A stretch of 64,000 nt of DNA, from positions 1 through 64,000 of the forward strand of contig NZ_CAJYMB010000087.1 of NCBI RefSeq assembly GCF_913775985.1, read 5' to 3'. A program made the translations under genes and the position numbers. Every line of letters begins with the position of its first letter. Position 1 is the stretch's first letter. Below the pieces are notes generated by a model. It made no database searches. It had not been told where the DNA came from and saw only the letters and a list, made by a program, of their open reading frames with translations. Below are positions 10,000 through 21,336 of this stretch, piece by piece. This DNA comes from an uncultured Pluralibacter sp. (GTDB taxonomy: Bacteria > Pseudomonadota > Gammaproteobacteria > Enterobacterales > Enterobacteriaceae).

Positions 10000-10890
10000 T
10001 TAATTGCCCGGCAGCAGGTGCCAGAACGCATCAATCAGCGGCTCGTGCAGCCGCTTTTTTTGTACGCACACGCCCAGCTCGAACGGTGTTTTCTCGTCGC
10101 TGCGCTCCAGAATCATTACCCTGTTGCGCACCGGCTCCGGGCTGTTTTCCAGCACGATTTCCGGGATCAGCGCCACGCCGCAGCCCAGCGCCACCATTGA
10201 GACCATCGCCTCGTGTCCGCCTACCGTAGCGTAAATCGACGGGTTGCTGATTTTGTGCCGTCGGAACCACAGCTCGATGCGCCGCCGCACCGGCCCCTGA
10301 TCGGGCATGATAAACGGTACCGTCGCCCAGTCCGGCTTCTCCTGGGTGACCTGAGTACGTACCGGACAAGGCAGCGCCGGGGCAATCAGCACCACCGCCA
10401 GATTTTCGAGGATTGAAAAGGCCACTGCGCCGGGTAGGGTTTCCGGCTTTCCGGCAATCGCCAGATCGGCTTCGCCGGTCACCACTTTTTCCATTGCGTC
10501 GGCGGCGTCACCAGTGGAGAGCTTAATTTCAACCGAGGGATGCTCGGCCCGGAAGCGATCAAGAATAGGCGGCAGATGGCTGTAGGCTGCGGTAACGGAG
10601 CAGAAGAGGTGCAGCTCGCCGGAGAGGGAAGGCCCTTTCTGATCGATAGCGTGGCGCAGCTGCTGATACTGCAGCAGAGTTTGCTGGGCAAACGTGCGCA
10701 GTTCTTCACCCGCTTCAGTGAGGGTCACCGCGCGGTTATCGCGTACGAACAGCGGCTGGCCGAGATCCTCTTCGAGGCGCTGGATCTGCCGGGAGAGCGT
10801 TGACGGGCTGACGTGCATTGCCCGGGCGCTGCGGCCAAAATGGCGGCTTTCCGCCAGGTGAAGAAACATCTTCAGTTCGCGTAAATCCAT
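10000..10890 (-). CDS. ilvY: LysR-family activator IlvY
   Basis: A 296-aa LysR-type regulator (E. coli 297 aa) with an N-terminal helix-turn-helix at about residues 17-40 (FGRSARAMHVSPSTLSRQIQRLE) and an inducer-binding domain. IlvY activates ilvC when it binds acetolactate or acetohydroxybutyrate and represses itself. It is divergent from ilvC across a 151-bp spacer carrying the operators. Confidence 0.96.
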   Translation of the reverse strand: MDLRELKMFLHLAESRHFGRSARAMHVSPSTLSRQIQRLEEDLGQPLFVRDNRAVTLTEAGEELRTFAQQTLLQYQQLRHAIDQKGPSLSGELHLFCSVTAAYSHLPPILDRFRAEHPSVEIKLSTGDAADAMEKVVTGEADLAIAGKPETLPGAVAFSILENLAVVLIAPALPCPVRTQVTQEKPDWATVPFIMPDQGPVRRRIELWFRRHKISNPSIYATVGGHEAMVSMVALGCGVALIPEIVLENSPEPVRNRVMILERSDEKTPFELGVCVQKKRLHEPLIDAFWHLLPGN

Positions 10891-11041
10891 CGCTTATCTC
10901 ACCTGTTTTAATGTTGCATAAGCTGCAATGTGATGTTGTGAATATATCAATTTGCGCAATGAATTTCCTGCTGTAATGTGGGTACATCGTCGCCAGAAGG
11001 CGAAACAAATAATAAGCAGCACAACACAACGAGGAATCACC
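10891..11041. promoter_or_regulatory. ilvY-ilvC divergent operator/promoter region
   Basis: This spacer contains two LysR-type inverted repeats: TTGCATAAGCTGCAA at 10914-10928, near the ilvY side, and TTGCGCAA at 10952-10959, nearer the ilvC promoter. This fits the tandem O1/O2 operators known in E. coli. The ilvC ribosome-binding site GAGGAA lies just before the ATG at 11042. Assignment of each repeat to a specific operator is inference. Confidence 0.6.
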
Positions 11042-12517
11042 ATGGCTAACTACTTCAATACACTGAACCTGCGCCAGCAGCTGGCGCAGCTGGGCAAATG
11101 TCGCTTTATGGCGCGCGACGAATTCGCCGATGGCGCGAGCTACCTTCAGGGTAAAAAAGTGGTCATCGTCGGCTGCGGCGCGCAGGGCCTGAACCAGGGC
11201 CTCAATATGCGTGATTCCGGTCTGGATATCTCTTACGCTTTGCGCAAAGAAGCGATTGCTGAGAAGCGCGCTTCCTGGCGTAAAGCCACTGAAAACGGTT
11301 TTAAAGTCGGCACCTATGAGGAGCTGATCCCGCAGGCGGATCTGGTGGTTAACCTGACGCCGGACAAGCAGCACTCTGATGTTGTGCGCTCGGTACAGCC
11401 GCTGATGAAAGACGGTGCGGCGCTGGGCTACTCTCACGGTTTCAACATCGTGGAAGTGGGCGAGCAGATCCGTAAAGACATCACCGTCGTGATGGTAGCG
11501 CCGAAGTGCCCGGGCACCGAAGTGCGCGAAGAGTACAAGCGCGGCTTCGGCGTGCCGACGCTCATCGCCGTTCACCCGGAAAACGATCCGAAAGGCGAAG
11601 GCATGGCGATTGCCAAAGCCTGGGCTGCGGCCACCGGCGGTCACCGCGCGGGCGTGCTGGAATCTTCCTTCGTTGCCGAAGTGAAATCTGACCTGATGGG
11701 CGAGCAGACTATTCTGTGCGGTATGCTGCAGGCGGGTTCTCTGCTGTGCTTCGACAAGCTGGTGCAGGATGGTACCGATCCGGCCTATGCCGAAAAACTG
11801 ATTCAGTACGGCTGGGAAACCATCACCGAAGCGCTGAAGCAGGGCGGCATCACCCTGATGATGGACCGCCTCTCCAACCCGGCGAAACTGCGCGCCTACG
11901 CGCTGTCTGAACAGTTGAAAGAGATCATGGCGCCGCTGTTCCAGAAGCACATGGACGATATCATTTCCGGTGAATTCTCCTCCGGCATGATGGCGGACTG
12001 GGCCGAAGATGATAAGAAACTGCTGACCTGGCGCGAAGAGACCGGCAAAACTGCTTTTGAAACCGCGGCGCAGTACGAAGGTAAAATTGGCGAGCAGGAG
12101 TACTTCGACAAAGGCGTGCTGATGATTGCAATGGTGAAAGCCGGTGTTGAACTGGCCTTTGAAACCATGGTAGATGCCGGCATCATCGAAGAGTCTGCCT
12201 ACTACGAATCGCTGCACGAGCTGCCGCTGATTGCAAACACCATTGCCCGCAAGCGCCTGTATGAAATGAACGTGGTTATCTCTGATACCGCCGAGTACGG
12301 TAACTACCTGTTCTCCTACGCCTGCGTGCCGCTGCTGAAAGAGTTTATGACCACGCTGCAGGCGGGCGATCTGGGTAAAGCCATCGCCGAAGGCGCGGTA
12401 GACAACGCCCAGCTGCGCGATGTGAACGAAGCCGTTCGCGGCCATGCCATTGAGCAGGTGGGTAAAAAACTGCGCGGCTACATGACCGATATGAAGCGTA
12501 TCGCCGTCGCGGGATAA
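11042..12517 (+). CDS. ilvC: Ketol-acid reductoisomerase IlvC (class II)
   Basis: A 491-aa NADPH-dependent enzyme, the long class II form typical of enterobacteria, with a duplicated knotted C-terminal domain. It isomerises and reduces acetolactate or acetohydroxybutyrate to the dihydroxy acid. The Rossmann motif [10 protein letters not shown] is at 44-53. The frame extends 90 nt further upstream, but the ATG at 11042 is preceded by GAGGAA and begins [10 protein letters not shown] as in E. coli. It is transcribed alone, divergent from its activator ilvY. Confidence 0.98.
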   Translation: MANYFNTLNLRQQLAQLGKCRFMARDEFADGASYLQGKKVVIVGCGAQGLNQGLNMRDSGLDISYALRKEAIAEKRASWRKATENGFKVGTYEELIPQADLVVNLTPDKQHSDVVRSVQPLMKDGAALGYSHGFNIVEVGEQIRKDITVVMVAPKCPGTEVREEYKRGFGVPTLIAVHPENDPKGEGMAIAKAWAAATGGHRAGVLESSFVAEVKSDLMGEQTILCGMLQAGSLLCFDKLVQDGTDPAYAEKLIQYGWETITEALKQGGITLMMDRLSNPAKLRAYALSEQLKEIMAPLFQKHMDDIISGEFSSGMMADWAEDDKKLLTWREETGKTAFETAAQYEGKIGEQEYFDKGVLMIAMVKAGVELAFETMVDAGIIEESAYYESLHELPLIANTIARKRLYEMNVVISDTAEYGNYLFSYACVPLLKEFMTTLQAGDLGKAIAEGAVDNAQLRDVNEAVRGHAIEQVGKKLRGYMTDMKRIAVAG

Positions 12518-12531
12518 TATACAGTGAAGGT

Positions 12532-12567
12532 AAAGCCCGGCAGGTGTTCGCATCCGCCGGGCTTTTT
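12532..12567 (+). terminator. ilvC terminator
   Basis: The stem AAAGCCCGGC...GCCGGGCTTT has a 14-nt loop and is followed by T-rich sequence. It lies between convergent ilvC and ppiC and can also act on ppiC transcripts. Confidence 0.85.
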
Positions 12568-12568
12568 A

Positions 12569-12931
<363 letters not shown>

Positions 12932-12933
12932 CT

Positions 12934-14958
12934 ATGCGTTTAAATCCCGGACAACAGCAAGCCGTCGAATTCGTCACCGGACCCTGCCTGGTGCTGGCGG
13001 GCGCGGGATCCGGTAAAACGCGCGTTATCACCAATAAAATCGCGCATCTGATCCACCACTGCGGCTATCAGGCCCGCCACATTGCGGCGGTGACCTTCAC
13101 CAATAAAGCGGCGCGGGAGATGAAAGAGCGCGTGGCGCAAACCCTGGGGCGCAAAGAGGCCCGCGGGCTGATGATTTCCACCTTCCACACGCTGGGCCTG
13201 GAGATCATCAAGCGCGAATTTGCCGCGCTGGGGATGAAATCTAACTTCTCCCTGTTTGACGATACCGATCAGACCGCGCTGCTGAAAGAGCTGACCGAGA
13301 ACCTGATCGAAGATGACAAAGTGCTGCTGCAGCAGCTGATCTCCACGATCTCAAACTGGAAAAACGATCTGCTGACGCCGGCGCAGGCCGCCGCTCAGGC
13401 CAAAGGCGAGCGGGACCGGATCTTCGCCCACTGCTACAGCTTGTACGATGCGCACATGAAAGCCTGCAACGTGCTGGATTTTGACGACCTGATCCTGCTC
13501 CCGACGCTGTTGCTGCAGCGTAACGAAGAGGTGCGCGAGCGCTGGCAGAATAAAATTCGCTACCTGCTGGTGGATGAGTATCAGGATACCAACACCAGCC
13601 AGTACGAGCTGGTTAAGCTGCTGGTGGGCGCGCGGGCGCGCTTTACCGTGGTCGGCGACGACGACCAGTCCATCTACTCCTGGCGCGGCGCGCGGCCGCA
13701 GAACCTGGTACTGCTGAGCCAGGACTTTCCGGCGCTGCAGGTGATTAAGCTCGAGCAGAACTATCGCTCATCCGGGCGGATCCTGAAGGCGGCCAATATC
13801 CTGATTGCTAATAATCCCCACGTGTTTGAGAAGAAGCTTTTTTCCGAACTGGGCTACGGCGTTGAGCTGAAGGTGCTGAGCGCAAACCACGAAGAGCACG
13901 AGGCGGAGCGCGTGGCCGGGGAACTTATCGCGCACCACTTCATCAACAAAACGCAGTATAAAGATTACGCCATCCTGTATCGCGGCAACCACCAGTCCCG
14001 GGTATTTGAAAAGCTGCTGATGCAAAACCGCATTCCCTACCGCATTTCCGGCGGCACCTCTTTCTTCTCGCGGCCGGAAATTAAAGATCTGCTGGCCTAT
14101 CTGCGGGTGCTGACCAATCCGGATGACGACAGCGCGTTCCTGCGCATCGTCAACACACCAAAGCGCGAGATCGGCCCGGCGACGCTGCAGAAGCTGGGTG
14201 AATGGTCGGGCAGCCGCAACAAAGGGCTGTTTGCCGCCAGTTTTGATATGGGGCTCACGCAAACCCTCACCGGCCGCGGCTATGAATCCCTGACGCGCTT
14301 CACCCACTGGCTGGCAGAAGTGCAGCGCCTGGCGGAGCGGGAGCCGATTGCCGCCGTTCGCGATCTGATCCACGGTATCGACTACGAGTCGTGGCTGTTT
14401 GAGACCTCGCCGAGCCCGAAAGCGGCCGAAATGCGGATGAAAAACGTTAATACGCTGTTCGGCTGGATGACGGAGATGCTGGAGGGATCGGAGCTTGAAG
14501 AGCCGATGACCCTGACCCAGGTGGTAACCCGCTTTACCCTGCGCGACATGATGGAGCGCGGCGAAAGTGACGAAGAGGTCGATCAGGTCCAGCTGATGAC
14601 GCTGCATGCCTCGAAAGGGCTGGAGTTTCCGTATGTTTATCTGGTGGGGATGGAGGAGGGACTGCTGCCGCACCAGAGCAGCATTGATGAAGATAATGTG
14701 GACGAGGAGCGTCGGCTGGCCTACGTAGGCATCACCCGCGCCCAGAAAGAGCTGACCTTTACCTTATGCAAAGAGCGGCGGCAATACGGCGAACTGGTGC
14801 GTCCGGAGCCCAGCCGTTTTCTGCTTGAGCTGCCGCAGGACGATTTAGTTTGGGAGCAGGCGCGCAAGGTAATCTCTGCGGAAGAGCGAATGCACAAGGG
14901 GCAGGCCAACGTGGCCAGCATTAAAGAGATGCTGGCCCGGGCAAAAGGCAAGTCGTAG
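12934..14958 (+). CDS. rep: ATP-dependent DNA helicase Rep
   Basis: A 674-aa superfamily 1A 3'-5' helicase (E. coli 673 aa). It has Walker A GAGSGKT at about 23-29, DEYQDTN (motif II), [13 protein letters not shown] (motif III), and the C-terminal motifs [14 protein letters not shown] and VGITRAQ. Rep travels with the replisome and clears protein blocks such as RNA polymerase. It is a paralogue of UvrD encoded at 44518-46680 in the same window. Confidence 0.97.
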   Translation: MRLNPGQQQAVEFVTGPCLVLAGAGSGKTRVITNKIAHLIHHCGYQARHIAAVTFTNKAAREMKERVAQTLGRKEARGLMISTFHTLGLEIIKREFAALGMKSNFSLFDDTDQTALLKELTENLIEDDKVLLQQLISTISNWKNDLLTPAQAAAQAKGERDRIFAHCYSLYDAHMKACNVLDFDDLILLPTLLLQRNEEVRERWQNKIRYLLVDEYQDTNTSQYELVKLLVGARARFTVVGDDDQSIYSWRGARPQNLVLLSQDFPALQVIKLEQNYRSSGRILKAANILIANNPHVFEKKLFSELGYGVELKVLSANHEEHEAERVAGELIAHHFINKTQYKDYAILYRGNHQSRVFEKLLMQNRIPYRISGGTSFFSRPEIKDLLAYLRVLTNPDDDSAFLRIVNTPKREIGPATLQKLGEWSGSRNKGLFAASFDMGLTQTLTGRGYESLTRFTHWLAEVQRLAEREPIAAVRDLIHGIDYESWLFETSPSPKAAEMRMKNVNTLFGWMTEMLEGSELEEPMTLTQVVTRFTLRDMMERGESDEEVDQVQLMTLHASKGLEFPYVYLVGMEEGLLPHQSSIDEDNVDEERRLAYVGITRAQKELTFTLCKERRQYGELVRPEPSRFLLELPQDDLVWEQARKVISAEERMHKGQANVASIKEMLARAKGKS

Positions 14959-14983
14959 CCTGGCGGGGCCGGGCAAAAAGGGC

Positions 14984-16471
14984 TTACTGAATTATCAGCG
15001 GCCAGTGGGCGTAACTTTGCCACTGGCTTTCCTGCTGCATCAGCTCCGCACCGAGTGGATGGGCGGGTAGCCAGCCTGCGGGCAGCGTCAGTGTGAGCGT
15101 CTCGCCTTCGGCGGCGAGCGTGATATTGGGCACAATATCGTCCCGGCGCCGGGTGGCAAACAGGATTGCCAGCCGCAGCAGGCGGCAGAGCCGGTCTGCG
15201 GTCTGCGGCGGGACGGCATTTTGTTGATGCAGAGTGGATAAATCCAGCGGGTTGGTCTGATTCATTACCAGCGCCGCCAGCAGCTTTTTCTGCGCCGGCG
15301 TGAATCCCGGCATCGCCAGATTTTTTACCAGGTAGGCCGCGTGCTGCGGTGCATACTTAAAATCGACGCCCAGGCCAATTTCGTGCAGCTGGCAGGCGGC
15401 GAGCAGCAGCTCTCGGCTCAGCGGATCCAGCACCCAGCTATGGGCCAGACTATCGACAAACCAGGAGGCCAGCTGCGTGACGCGCTGTGCCTGCTCGGTA
15501 TCAACCATAAACCGGCGCTGGATATTACGCAGCGTGCGGCTGCGGATGTCTTCATCTACCGTGAGATGCAGCATGCCGTAAATCAGTCCCTCGCGCAGCG
15601 CGCCGCCGGCAAGGGTCATATAGTCAATTTTTAGCTCGCTGAAAATAGCCAGCAGAATGGCCAACCCGCTGGGGAAAACCAGCGCCCGCTCCAGAGTCAG
15701 ACCTTCAATTTCCAGCTCTTCAAGGCGGCCGCACTGAATAGCACGTTGCTTGAGCTGCAGCAGTTTGTCGAGGGTGATGCGCTCATCCATGCCCTGCGCC
15801 ATCATGATTTCCTGCAGCGCCTGCACGGTGCCGGAGGCACCGACGCAGACTCGCCAGCCGTGATGCCGCAGCGTATCTGCCACAGGACGCAGCACGTCGC
15901 GCGCGGCCTGCTCGGCGGCATCGAAATGGGCCTGATCGAGATTGCGATCGGAAAAGTAGCGTTCAAGCCAGGTGACGCAGCCCATCGAGAGGCTGTTAAG
16001 CGATGTGGTCTGCGCGCCGGTGCCGGTTACCAGTTCGGTGCTGGCGCCGCCGATATCAACAACAAGACGGCGATCGTCTCCACCGGTGGTATGCGCCACG
16101 CCCTGATAAATCAGGCGCGCTTCCTCTTCGCCGCTGATGACCTGCACCGGACAGCCGAGGATCTCTTCGGCGCGGGAGATAAACTCACCGGCGTTGGTGG
16201 CTATCCGCAGGGTGGCGGTGGCGGTGGCGCGCGTCTGGACATGGGGAATGTCCTGCAGACGCTCGGCGAACAGGCGCAGGCACTGCCAGCCGCGTTCCAT
16301 AGCCTCTTCAGATAGCGTGTTGTCTGCATTAAGACCGGCGGCGAGCCTGACTTTACGCTTGATGCGGGCCAGCGTTTGAATACTTCCCGCGACTTCGCGC
16401 ACTACCAGCATATGAAAACTATTGGAACCAAGATCGATAGCGGCATACAGCGAAGAGGCGGGGCTGAGCAT
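14984..16471 (-). CDS. gppA: Guanosine pentaphosphate phosphohydrolase GppA
   Basis: A 495-aa Ppx/GppA family phosphatase (E. coli 494 aa) that converts pppGpp to ppGpp and also acts as an exopolyphosphatase. The N-terminal actin-like ATPase fold has [10 protein letters not shown] at about 12-21 and the glycine loop VDIGGASTE near 147. A C-terminal HD-like domain follows. It begins 7 nt after the rhlB stop on the same strand, so the two are probably cotranscribed. Confidence 0.96.
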   Translation of the reverse strand: MLSPASSLYAAIDLGSNSFHMLVVREVAGSIQTLARIKRKVRLAAGLNADNTLSEEAMERGWQCLRLFAERLQDIPHVQTRATATATLRIATNAGEFISRAEEILGCPVQVISGEEEARLIYQGVAHTTGGDDRRLVVDIGGASTELVTGTGAQTTSLNSLSMGCVTWLERYFSDRNLDQAHFDAAEQAARDVLRPVADTLRHHGWRVCVGASGTVQALQEIMMAQGMDERITLDKLLQLKQRAIQCGRLEELEIEGLTLERALVFPSGLAILLAIFSELKIDYMTLAGGALREGLIYGMLHLTVDEDIRSRTLRNIQRRFMVDTEQAQRVTQLASWFVDSLAHSWVLDPLSRELLLAACQLHEIGLGVDFKYAPQHAAYLVKNLAMPGFTPAQKKLLAALVMNQTNPLDLSTLHQQNAVPPQTADRLCRLLRLAILFATRRRDDIVPNITLAAEGETLTLTLPAGWLPAHPLGAELMQQESQWQSYAHWPLIIQ

Positions 16472-16478
16472 AGCGTAA

Positions 16479-17747
16479 TTAACCTGTGCGACGACGATTG
16501 CGCGGTGCGCCGCCGGAGCGTCGCGGACCGTTGGCCGGGCGAGTGCGCGCCAGGCGCAGCGCTCTTGGCAGATCTTTCATCAGCGCATCCGGATTGTACT
16601 TGCTGACCGGAATTGAGTGGCCGATGTAGGCTTCAATGGCCGGTACATTCAGCGCGTACTCTTCGCAGGCCAGGCTGATGGAGTGACCACTGGCGCCAGC
16701 GCGGCCGGTACGCCCGATGCGGTGAACGTAGTCCTCGCAGTCGTCAGGCAGATCGTAGTTAAAGACGTGCGTAACGGCCGGAATGTGCAGCCCACGGGCG
16801 GCAACGTCGGTTGCGACCAGAATATCCAGATCGCCGCGGGTGAAATCTTCAAGAATACGCAGGCGCTTTTTCTGCGGAACGTCGCCGGTCAGCAGACCAA
16901 CGCGGTGCCCGTCGGCGGCCAGGTGGCCCCAGATGTCTTCACAGCGGTGCTTAGTGTTAGCGAAGATAATCGCGCGATCCGGCCACTCTTCTTCCAGCAG
17001 CGTCTGCAGCAGGCGCATTTTCTCTTCGTTGGAAGGATAGAACAGCTCTTCTTTAATGCGGTGCCCGGTTTTCTGATCCGGCTCCACTTCAACGTATTCG
17101 GCGTTGTTCATCTGCTCGAACGCCAGCTCGCGCACGCGGTAGGAGAGCGTTGCGGAGAACAGCATATTCAGGCGCTGGGTAACCGGCGGCATGCGGCGGA
17201 ACAGCCAGCGAATATCTTTAATGAAGCCCAGATCGTACATGCGATCGGCTTCGTCCAGCACGACAACCTGGATCGCGCCGAGGTTAATGTAATTCTGTTT
17301 GGCGTAGTCAATAAGGCGACCGGTAGTGCCGATAAGAATATCGACGCCGCTTTCCAGCACTTTAAGCTGTTTGTCGTAGCCGTCGCCACCGTAGGCGAGA
17401 CCCAGCTTGAGGCCAGTAGTTTTCGCCAGCGGCTCTGCATCAGCGTGGATCTGAACGGCCAGCTCGCGGGTCGGGGCCATAATCAGCGCCCGGGGCTGAT
17501 TTACCTGACGGCCTTCAGCCGCCGGATGAGAGAGAAGATAATGAAACGCTGACGTCAGGAATGCCATCGTTTTGCCGGTACCGGTTTGCGCCTGTCCCGC
17601 CACATCGCGGCCCGCAAGCGTTAGCGGAAGCGCTAATGCCTGAATGGGCGTGCAGTGCTGAAACCCTTTAGTTTCAAGGGCTTCTATGACTTTTGGGTGC
17701 AGGGCGAAGTCGGAAAACTTCTGTTCAGTTAAATGTGTTTTGCTCAT
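16479..17747 (-). CDS. rhlB: ATP-dependent RNA helicase RhlB
   Basis: A 422-aa DEAD-box helicase, a component of the RNase E degradosome. Motifs seen are the Q motif near FQHCTPIQ, Walker A AQTGTGKT at 53-60, DEAD at 165-168, SAT near 200, and HRIGRTGR in the second RecA domain. The basic tail is rich in Arg/Pro, as in E. coli (421 aa). No clear Shine-Dalgarno precedes the ATG. It lies upstream of gppA and divergent from trxA. Confidence 0.97.
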   Translation of the reverse strand: MSKTHLTEQKFSDFALHPKVIEALETKGFQHCTPIQALALPLTLAGRDVAGQAQTGTGKTMAFLTSAFHYLLSHPAAEGRQVNQPRALIMAPTRELAVQIHADAEPLAKTTGLKLGLAYGGDGYDKQLKVLESGVDILIGTTGRLIDYAKQNYINLGAIQVVVLDEADRMYDLGFIKDIRWLFRRMPPVTQRLNMLFSATLSYRVRELAFEQMNNAEYVEVEPDQKTGHRIKEELFYPSNEEKMRLLQTLLEEEWPDRAIIFANTKHRCEDIWGHLAADGHRVGLLTGDVPQKKRLRILEDFTRGDLDILVATDVAARGLHIPAVTHVFNYDLPDDCEDYVHRIGRTGRAGASGHSISLACEEYALNVPAIEAYIGHSIPVSKYNPDALMKDLPRALRLARTRPANGPRRSGGAPRNRRRTG

Positions 17748-18081
17748 AGTGTGGTAGAATATCAGCTTACTATTGCATTAAGAAAGCGTATCCGGTGAAA
17801 TAACGTCAACCTAAAGTTGGCTAACGCGATACGCAAATCACTCAGGTTGCATCCATCGGTTGACGAAGCAAGTCCCACAGGCGCCTACTCCGGTATGGTG
17901 ACTGGGAGCGATAATCCGTGAATCACAGATTTGAATCTTGCGAAGCGCTGTTCTGGCACATGGATAAGCCGGTTCGCGCCATACGAGCGCAATCTGAACG
18001 ATTAACTGTATACATTAATATGGCTTTGTTTGCTGGTTAATGCTACACCAACGCATCAGGCTTATTCCTGCGGAGTTATAT
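17748..18081. promoter_or_regulatory. rhlB-trxA divergent spacer
   Basis: This 334-bp non-coding spacer separates two divergent genes and must hold promoters for both. The trxA ribosome-binding site is the CGGAG at 18071-18075. I found no hairpin terminator, repeat or convincing small gene in it. A clear -35/-10 pair could not be assigned with confidence by eye. Confidence 0.4.
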
Positions 18082-18411
18082 ATGAGCGATAAAATTATTC
18101 ACCTGACTGACGATAGTTTTGACACGGACGTACTCAAGGCTGACGGGCTTACCCTCGTCGATTTCTGGGCAGAGTGGTGTGGTCCGTGCAAAATGATCGC
18201 CCCGATTCTGGATGAAGTCGCTACTGAGTACGACGGTAAGCTGACCATTGCTAAACTGAACATTGACCAGAACCCGGGCACGGCGCCGAAATACGGCATC
18301 CGCGGCATCCCGACTCTGCTGCTGTTCAAAAACGGCGAAGTGGTTGCTACCAAGGTCGGCGCGCTGTCCAAAGGCCAGCTGAAAGAGTTCCTGGACGCTA
18401 ATCTCGCCTGA
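18082..18411 (+). CDS. trxA: Thioredoxin 1
   Basis: A 109-aa thioredoxin, the same length as E. coli TrxA, with the redox-active WCGPC at residues 32-36 and the cis-proline segment RGIPT near 74-78. It is a general cytoplasmic disulfide reductase supplying ribonucleotide reductase, PAPS reductase and methionine sulfoxide reductases. The frame opens 42 nt earlier, but CGGAG plus the conserved MSDKIIHL start fix the ATG at 18082. Confidence 0.98.
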   Translation: MSDKIIHLTDDSFDTDVLKADGLTLVDFWAEWCGPCKMIAPILDEVATEYDGKLTIAKLNIDQNPGTAPKYGIRGIPTLLLFKNGEVVATKVGALSKGQLKEFLDANLA

Positions 18412-18490
18412 TTCGCGCCCGCGAGCGGCGTCCGGCGTTCCTAAAGTGAATGGACCGCTGGACGCTTGCTTGAAGTCGTGCTAAGTTAAG

Positions 18491-18519
18491 TTGACTTCGT
18501 TTTAAACATACCTTATGTA
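18491..18519 (+). promoter_or_regulatory. Probable rho promoter; long rho leader follows
   Basis: TTGACT (18491-18496) and TATGTA (18514-18519) are separated by 17 bp, a good sigma-70 match. A start near 18526 would give a leader of about 210 nt before rho at 18736. In E. coli the rho leader is where Rho terminates its own transcript. The 324-nt trxA-rho spacer contains no convincing rhoL start codon (see rejected items) and no intrinsic terminator for trxA. Confidence 0.6.
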
Positions 18520-18735
18520 GTTTGACTCTGATTTAGCCAGCGCTTCCCGTACTTTCTATACCTACGCGTGAAGCCGAAAGATTCCAGGCTTTCTACTTTT
18601 CCGTCTCAACGTCCCGGTTCTGCGCTCTTATCTTGACCAGACCACGTACAGACACAAGTGATAAGCCGCAAACAGGCATGGATGTTCCTGCCATACCATT
18701 CACAATTACGTTCGAGATTTACCCCTCACACCATT

Positions 18736-19995
18736 ATGAATCTTACCGAATTAAAGAATACGCCGGTTTCTGAGCTGATTACTCTCGGCGAAAATATGGG
18801 GCTAGAGAACCTCGCCCGTATGCGCAAGCAGGACATCATTTTTGCCATCCTGAAGCAGCATGCAAAGAGTGGCGAAGATATCTTTGGCGACGGCGTGTTG
18901 GAGATTCTGCAGGATGGATTTGGATTCCTCCGCTCCGCAGACAGCTCCTACCTCGCAGGCCCCGACGACATCTACGTATCTCCCAGCCAAATCCGCCGTT
19001 TCAACCTCCGCACCGGTGACACCATTTCAGGTAAGATTCGTCCTCCTAAAGAGGGTGAGCGTTACTTTGCACTGTTGAAAGTTAACGAAGTTAACTACGA
19101 CAAGCCTGAAAATGCGCGTAACAAGATCCTGTTTGAGAACTTAACGCCGCTGCACGCAAATTCACGTTTGCGCATGGAGCGCGGTAACGGCTCAACGGAA
19201 GACTTAACCGCTCGCGTACTGGATCTGGCCTCGCCGATTGGTCGCGGCCAGCGTGGTCTGATCGTGGCACCGCCGAAAGCCGGTAAAACGATGCTGCTGC
19301 AGAACATCGCCCAGAGCATTGCTTATAACCATCCGGACTGCGTACTGATGGTGCTGCTGATTGACGAACGTCCTGAAGAAGTGACCGAGATGCAGCGTCT
19401 GGTTAAAGGTGAAGTGGTTGCTTCTACCTTTGACGAGCCGGCATCCCGCCACGTGCAGGTCGCCGAAATGGTTATCGAAAAGGCTAAACGCCTGGTCGAG
19501 CACAAGAAAGACGTTATCATTCTGCTCGACTCCATTACCCGTCTGGCGCGCGCCTACAACACCGTGGTTCCTGCTTCCGGTAAAGTACTGACCGGCGGCG
19601 TGGATGCTAACGCCCTGCATCGTCCGAAGCGCTTCTTCGGCGCGGCCCGTAACGTTGAAGAGGGCGGCAGCCTGACTATCATCGCCACGGCGCTTGTGGA
19701 TACCGGCTCCAAAATGGACGAAGTGATTTACGAAGAGTTTAAAGGCACCGGTAACATGGAGCTCCATCTCGCACGTAAAATCGCTGAAAAACGCGTCTTC
19801 CCGGCCATCGACTACAACCGTTCCGGTACGCGTAAAGAAGAGCTGCTTACCACTCAGGAAGAGCTGCAGAAGATGTGGATCCTGCGTAAAATCATCCATC
19901 CAATGGGTGAAATTGACGCGATGGAGTTCCTCATCAACAAGTTAGCGATGACGAAAACGAATGATGACTTCTTCGATATGATGAAGCGTTCGTAA
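18736..19995 (+). CDS. rho: Transcription termination factor Rho
   Basis: A 419-aa hexameric RNA-dependent ATPase, almost identical to E. coli Rho. It has an N-terminal helical bundle, a cold-shock-like primary RNA site containing GFGFLR (62-67), Walker A PPKAGKT at 179-185, and the Q/R-loop region in the C-terminal half. The frame extends 78 nt upstream, but the ATG at 18736 (MNLTELKN) is the conserved start. A strong terminator follows. Confidence 0.98.
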   Translation: MNLTELKNTPVSELITLGENMGLENLARMRKQDIIFAILKQHAKSGEDIFGDGVLEILQDGFGFLRSADSSYLAGPDDIYVSPSQIRRFNLRTGDTISGKIRPPKEGERYFALLKVNEVNYDKPENARNKILFENLTPLHANSRLRMERGNGSTEDLTARVLDLASPIGRGQRGLIVAPPKAGKTMLLQNIAQSIAYNHPDCVLMVLLIDERPEEVTEMQRLVKGEVVASTFDEPASRHVQVAEMVIEKAKRLVEHKKDVIILLDSITRLARAYNTVVPASGKVLTGGVDANALHRPKRFFGAARNVEEGGSLTIIATALVDTGSKMDEVIYEEFKGTGNMELHLARKIAEKRVFPAIDYNRSGTRKEELLTTQEELQKMWILRKIIHPMGEIDAMEFLINKLAMTKTNDDFFDMMKRS

Positions 19996-20010
19996 GCGTT
20001 AATCTGTCTG

Positions 20011-20042
20011 AACGCCACGCGCTGCGTGGCGTTTTTGTTTTG
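20011..20042 (+). terminator. rho terminator
   Basis: A perfect 9-bp stem, ACGCCACGC/GCGTGGCGT (20012-20020 and 20024-20032), has a 3-nt loop and is followed by TTTTGTTTT. It separates rho from the wec operon. Confidence 0.93.
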
Positions 20043-20160
20043 GGATGTGCCAGGGCGATGTGGTCTGCATAAAGCTATTGCGTCCGTTATTGTAGCTCGC
20101 TAATACAACAATATTTTGAGCAATTACAGGCGACTTACCGAAATCTCAGTTTTCTACCTC

Positions 20161-20189
20161 TTCTGAATGCTGACTATCGTGAGTATACT
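20161..20189 (+). promoter_or_regulatory. Candidate wecA operon promoter
   Basis: TATACT at 20184-20189 is a good -10, with the weaker TTCTGA at 20161-20166 spaced 17 bp. It would start transcription about 25 nt before the wecA GTG. No ops/JUMPstart element was seen between the rho terminator and wecA, unlike O-antigen operons. Confidence 0.35.
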
Positions 20190-20220
20190 TTCGCTAACAA
20201 TTTTTCAGAGAGCACCTACT

Positions 20221-21315
20221 GTGAATTTACTGACCGCAAGTACTGATCTGATCAGTATTTTTTTATTCACAACCCTGTTCCTTTTCTTTGCGCGAAAAGT
20301 AGCAAAACGAATTGGGCTGGTAGATAAACCGAACTACCGCAAGCGCCATCAGGGCCTCATTCCACTTGTTGGTGGCATATCAGTCTTTGCAGGTCTTTGT
20401 TTCACCTTCTTAATCGCCCGATACTATATTCCGCATGCCGCGCTCTATCTTTCCTGCGCAGGCGTTCTGGTGCTGGTCGGTGCACTGGATGACCGATTCG
20501 ACATCAGTGTGAAATTTCGCGCTACCGTTCAGGCGCTAATCGGCGTTGTCATGATGGTCCTCGGAGGACTTTATCTTCGCAGTCTGGGATATATCTTTGG
20601 ATCCTGGGAGCTGGTTCTGGGGCCTTTTGGCTATTTCCTGACGCTTTTCGCGGTGTGGGCCGCCATCAATGCCTTCAACATGGTGGACGGCATCGACGGC
20701 CTGCTCGGCGGGCTCTCCTGCGTCTCCTTTGCCGCTATCGGTATCATCCTGCTGTTTGACGGCCAGACCAGCCTTGCAATGTGGTGTTTTGCCATGATTG
20801 CCGCAATTCTCCCCTACATCATGCTGAATCTGGGCGTGCTAGGGCGCCGCTACAAAGTCTTTATGGGCGACGCGGGCAGTACGCTGATCGGTTTTACCGT
20901 TATCTGGATCCTGATGGAAACCACTCAGGGTAAAACGCACCCTATCAGTCCCGTTACCGCACTGTGGCTTATCGCTATTCCGCTGATGGATATGGTGGCG
21001 ATTATGTACCGCCGACTGCGCAAAGGGATGAGCCCGTTCTCACCGGACAGACAGCACATTCATCACCTTATCATGCGCGCCGGGTTTACTTCCCGTCAGG
21101 CCTTTGTGCTGATTACGGTTGCCGCAGCCCTGCTGGCCGGTATTGGCGTGCTGGGCGAGTACACGCACATTCTTCCCGAGTGGGGAATGTTGATTCTGTT
21201 CGGTATGGCCTTCTTCCTCTATGGTTATTGCATCAAGCGTGCCTGGAAGGTTGCCCGCTTTATCAAACGCATTAAAAGACGGATGCGCCGCAATAGCGAC
21301 AAGTCACCGACATAA
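20221..21315 (+). CDS. wecA: UDP-GlcNAc:undecaprenyl-phosphate GlcNAc-1-P transferase WecA
   Basis: A 364-aa polytopic inner-membrane enzyme (about 11 helices) that starts ECA, and often O-antigen, synthesis by making GlcNAc-PP-undecaprenol. Catalytic aspartates are seen at D90-D91 (LDDRFD) and D156/D159 (NMVDGIDG), with the HIHH motif near residue 280. The start is GTG at 20221, matching the E. coli N-terminus (NLLTASTDLIS). The tail lacks the last few residues of the E. coli protein (367 aa). First gene of the wec operon. Confidence 0.96.
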   Translation: MNLLTASTDLISIFLFTTLFLFFARKVAKRIGLVDKPNYRKRHQGLIPLVGGISVFAGLCFTFLIARYYIPHAALYLSCAGVLVLVGALDDRFDISVKFRATVQALIGVVMMVLGGLYLRSLGYIFGSWELVLGPFGYFLTLFAVWAAINAFNMVDGIDGLLGGLSCVSFAAIGIILLFDGQTSLAMWCFAMIAAILPYIMLNLGVLGRRYKVFMGDAGSTLIGFTVIWILMETTQGKTHPISPVTALWLIAIPLMDMVAIMYRRLRKGMSPFSPDRQHIHHLIMRAGFTSRQAFVLITVAAALLAGIGVLGEYTHILPEWGMLILFGMAFFLYGYCIKRAWKVARFIKRIKRRMRRNSDKSPT

Positions 21316-21336
21316 CTTAATCAATACGGACGAAAG

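Noticed and set aside
10736-12553. A 605-codon minus-strand frame
   Set aside because: It is entirely antisense to ilvC, whose identity is certain. Long antisense frames are expected in GC-rich conserved genes.
18568-18636. GTG-initiated 22-codon frame in the rho leader as rhoL
   Set aside because: Weak start with no Shine-Dalgarno and little resemblance to E. coli RhoL, so not reported as a gene.
18658-18735. 26-residue N-terminal extension of Rho
   Set aside because: The conserved protein begins at 18736; the extension has no homologue known to me.
20043-20220. JUMPstart/ops element before the wec operon
   Set aside because: I looked for the GGCGGTAG core between the rho terminator and wecA and did not find it.
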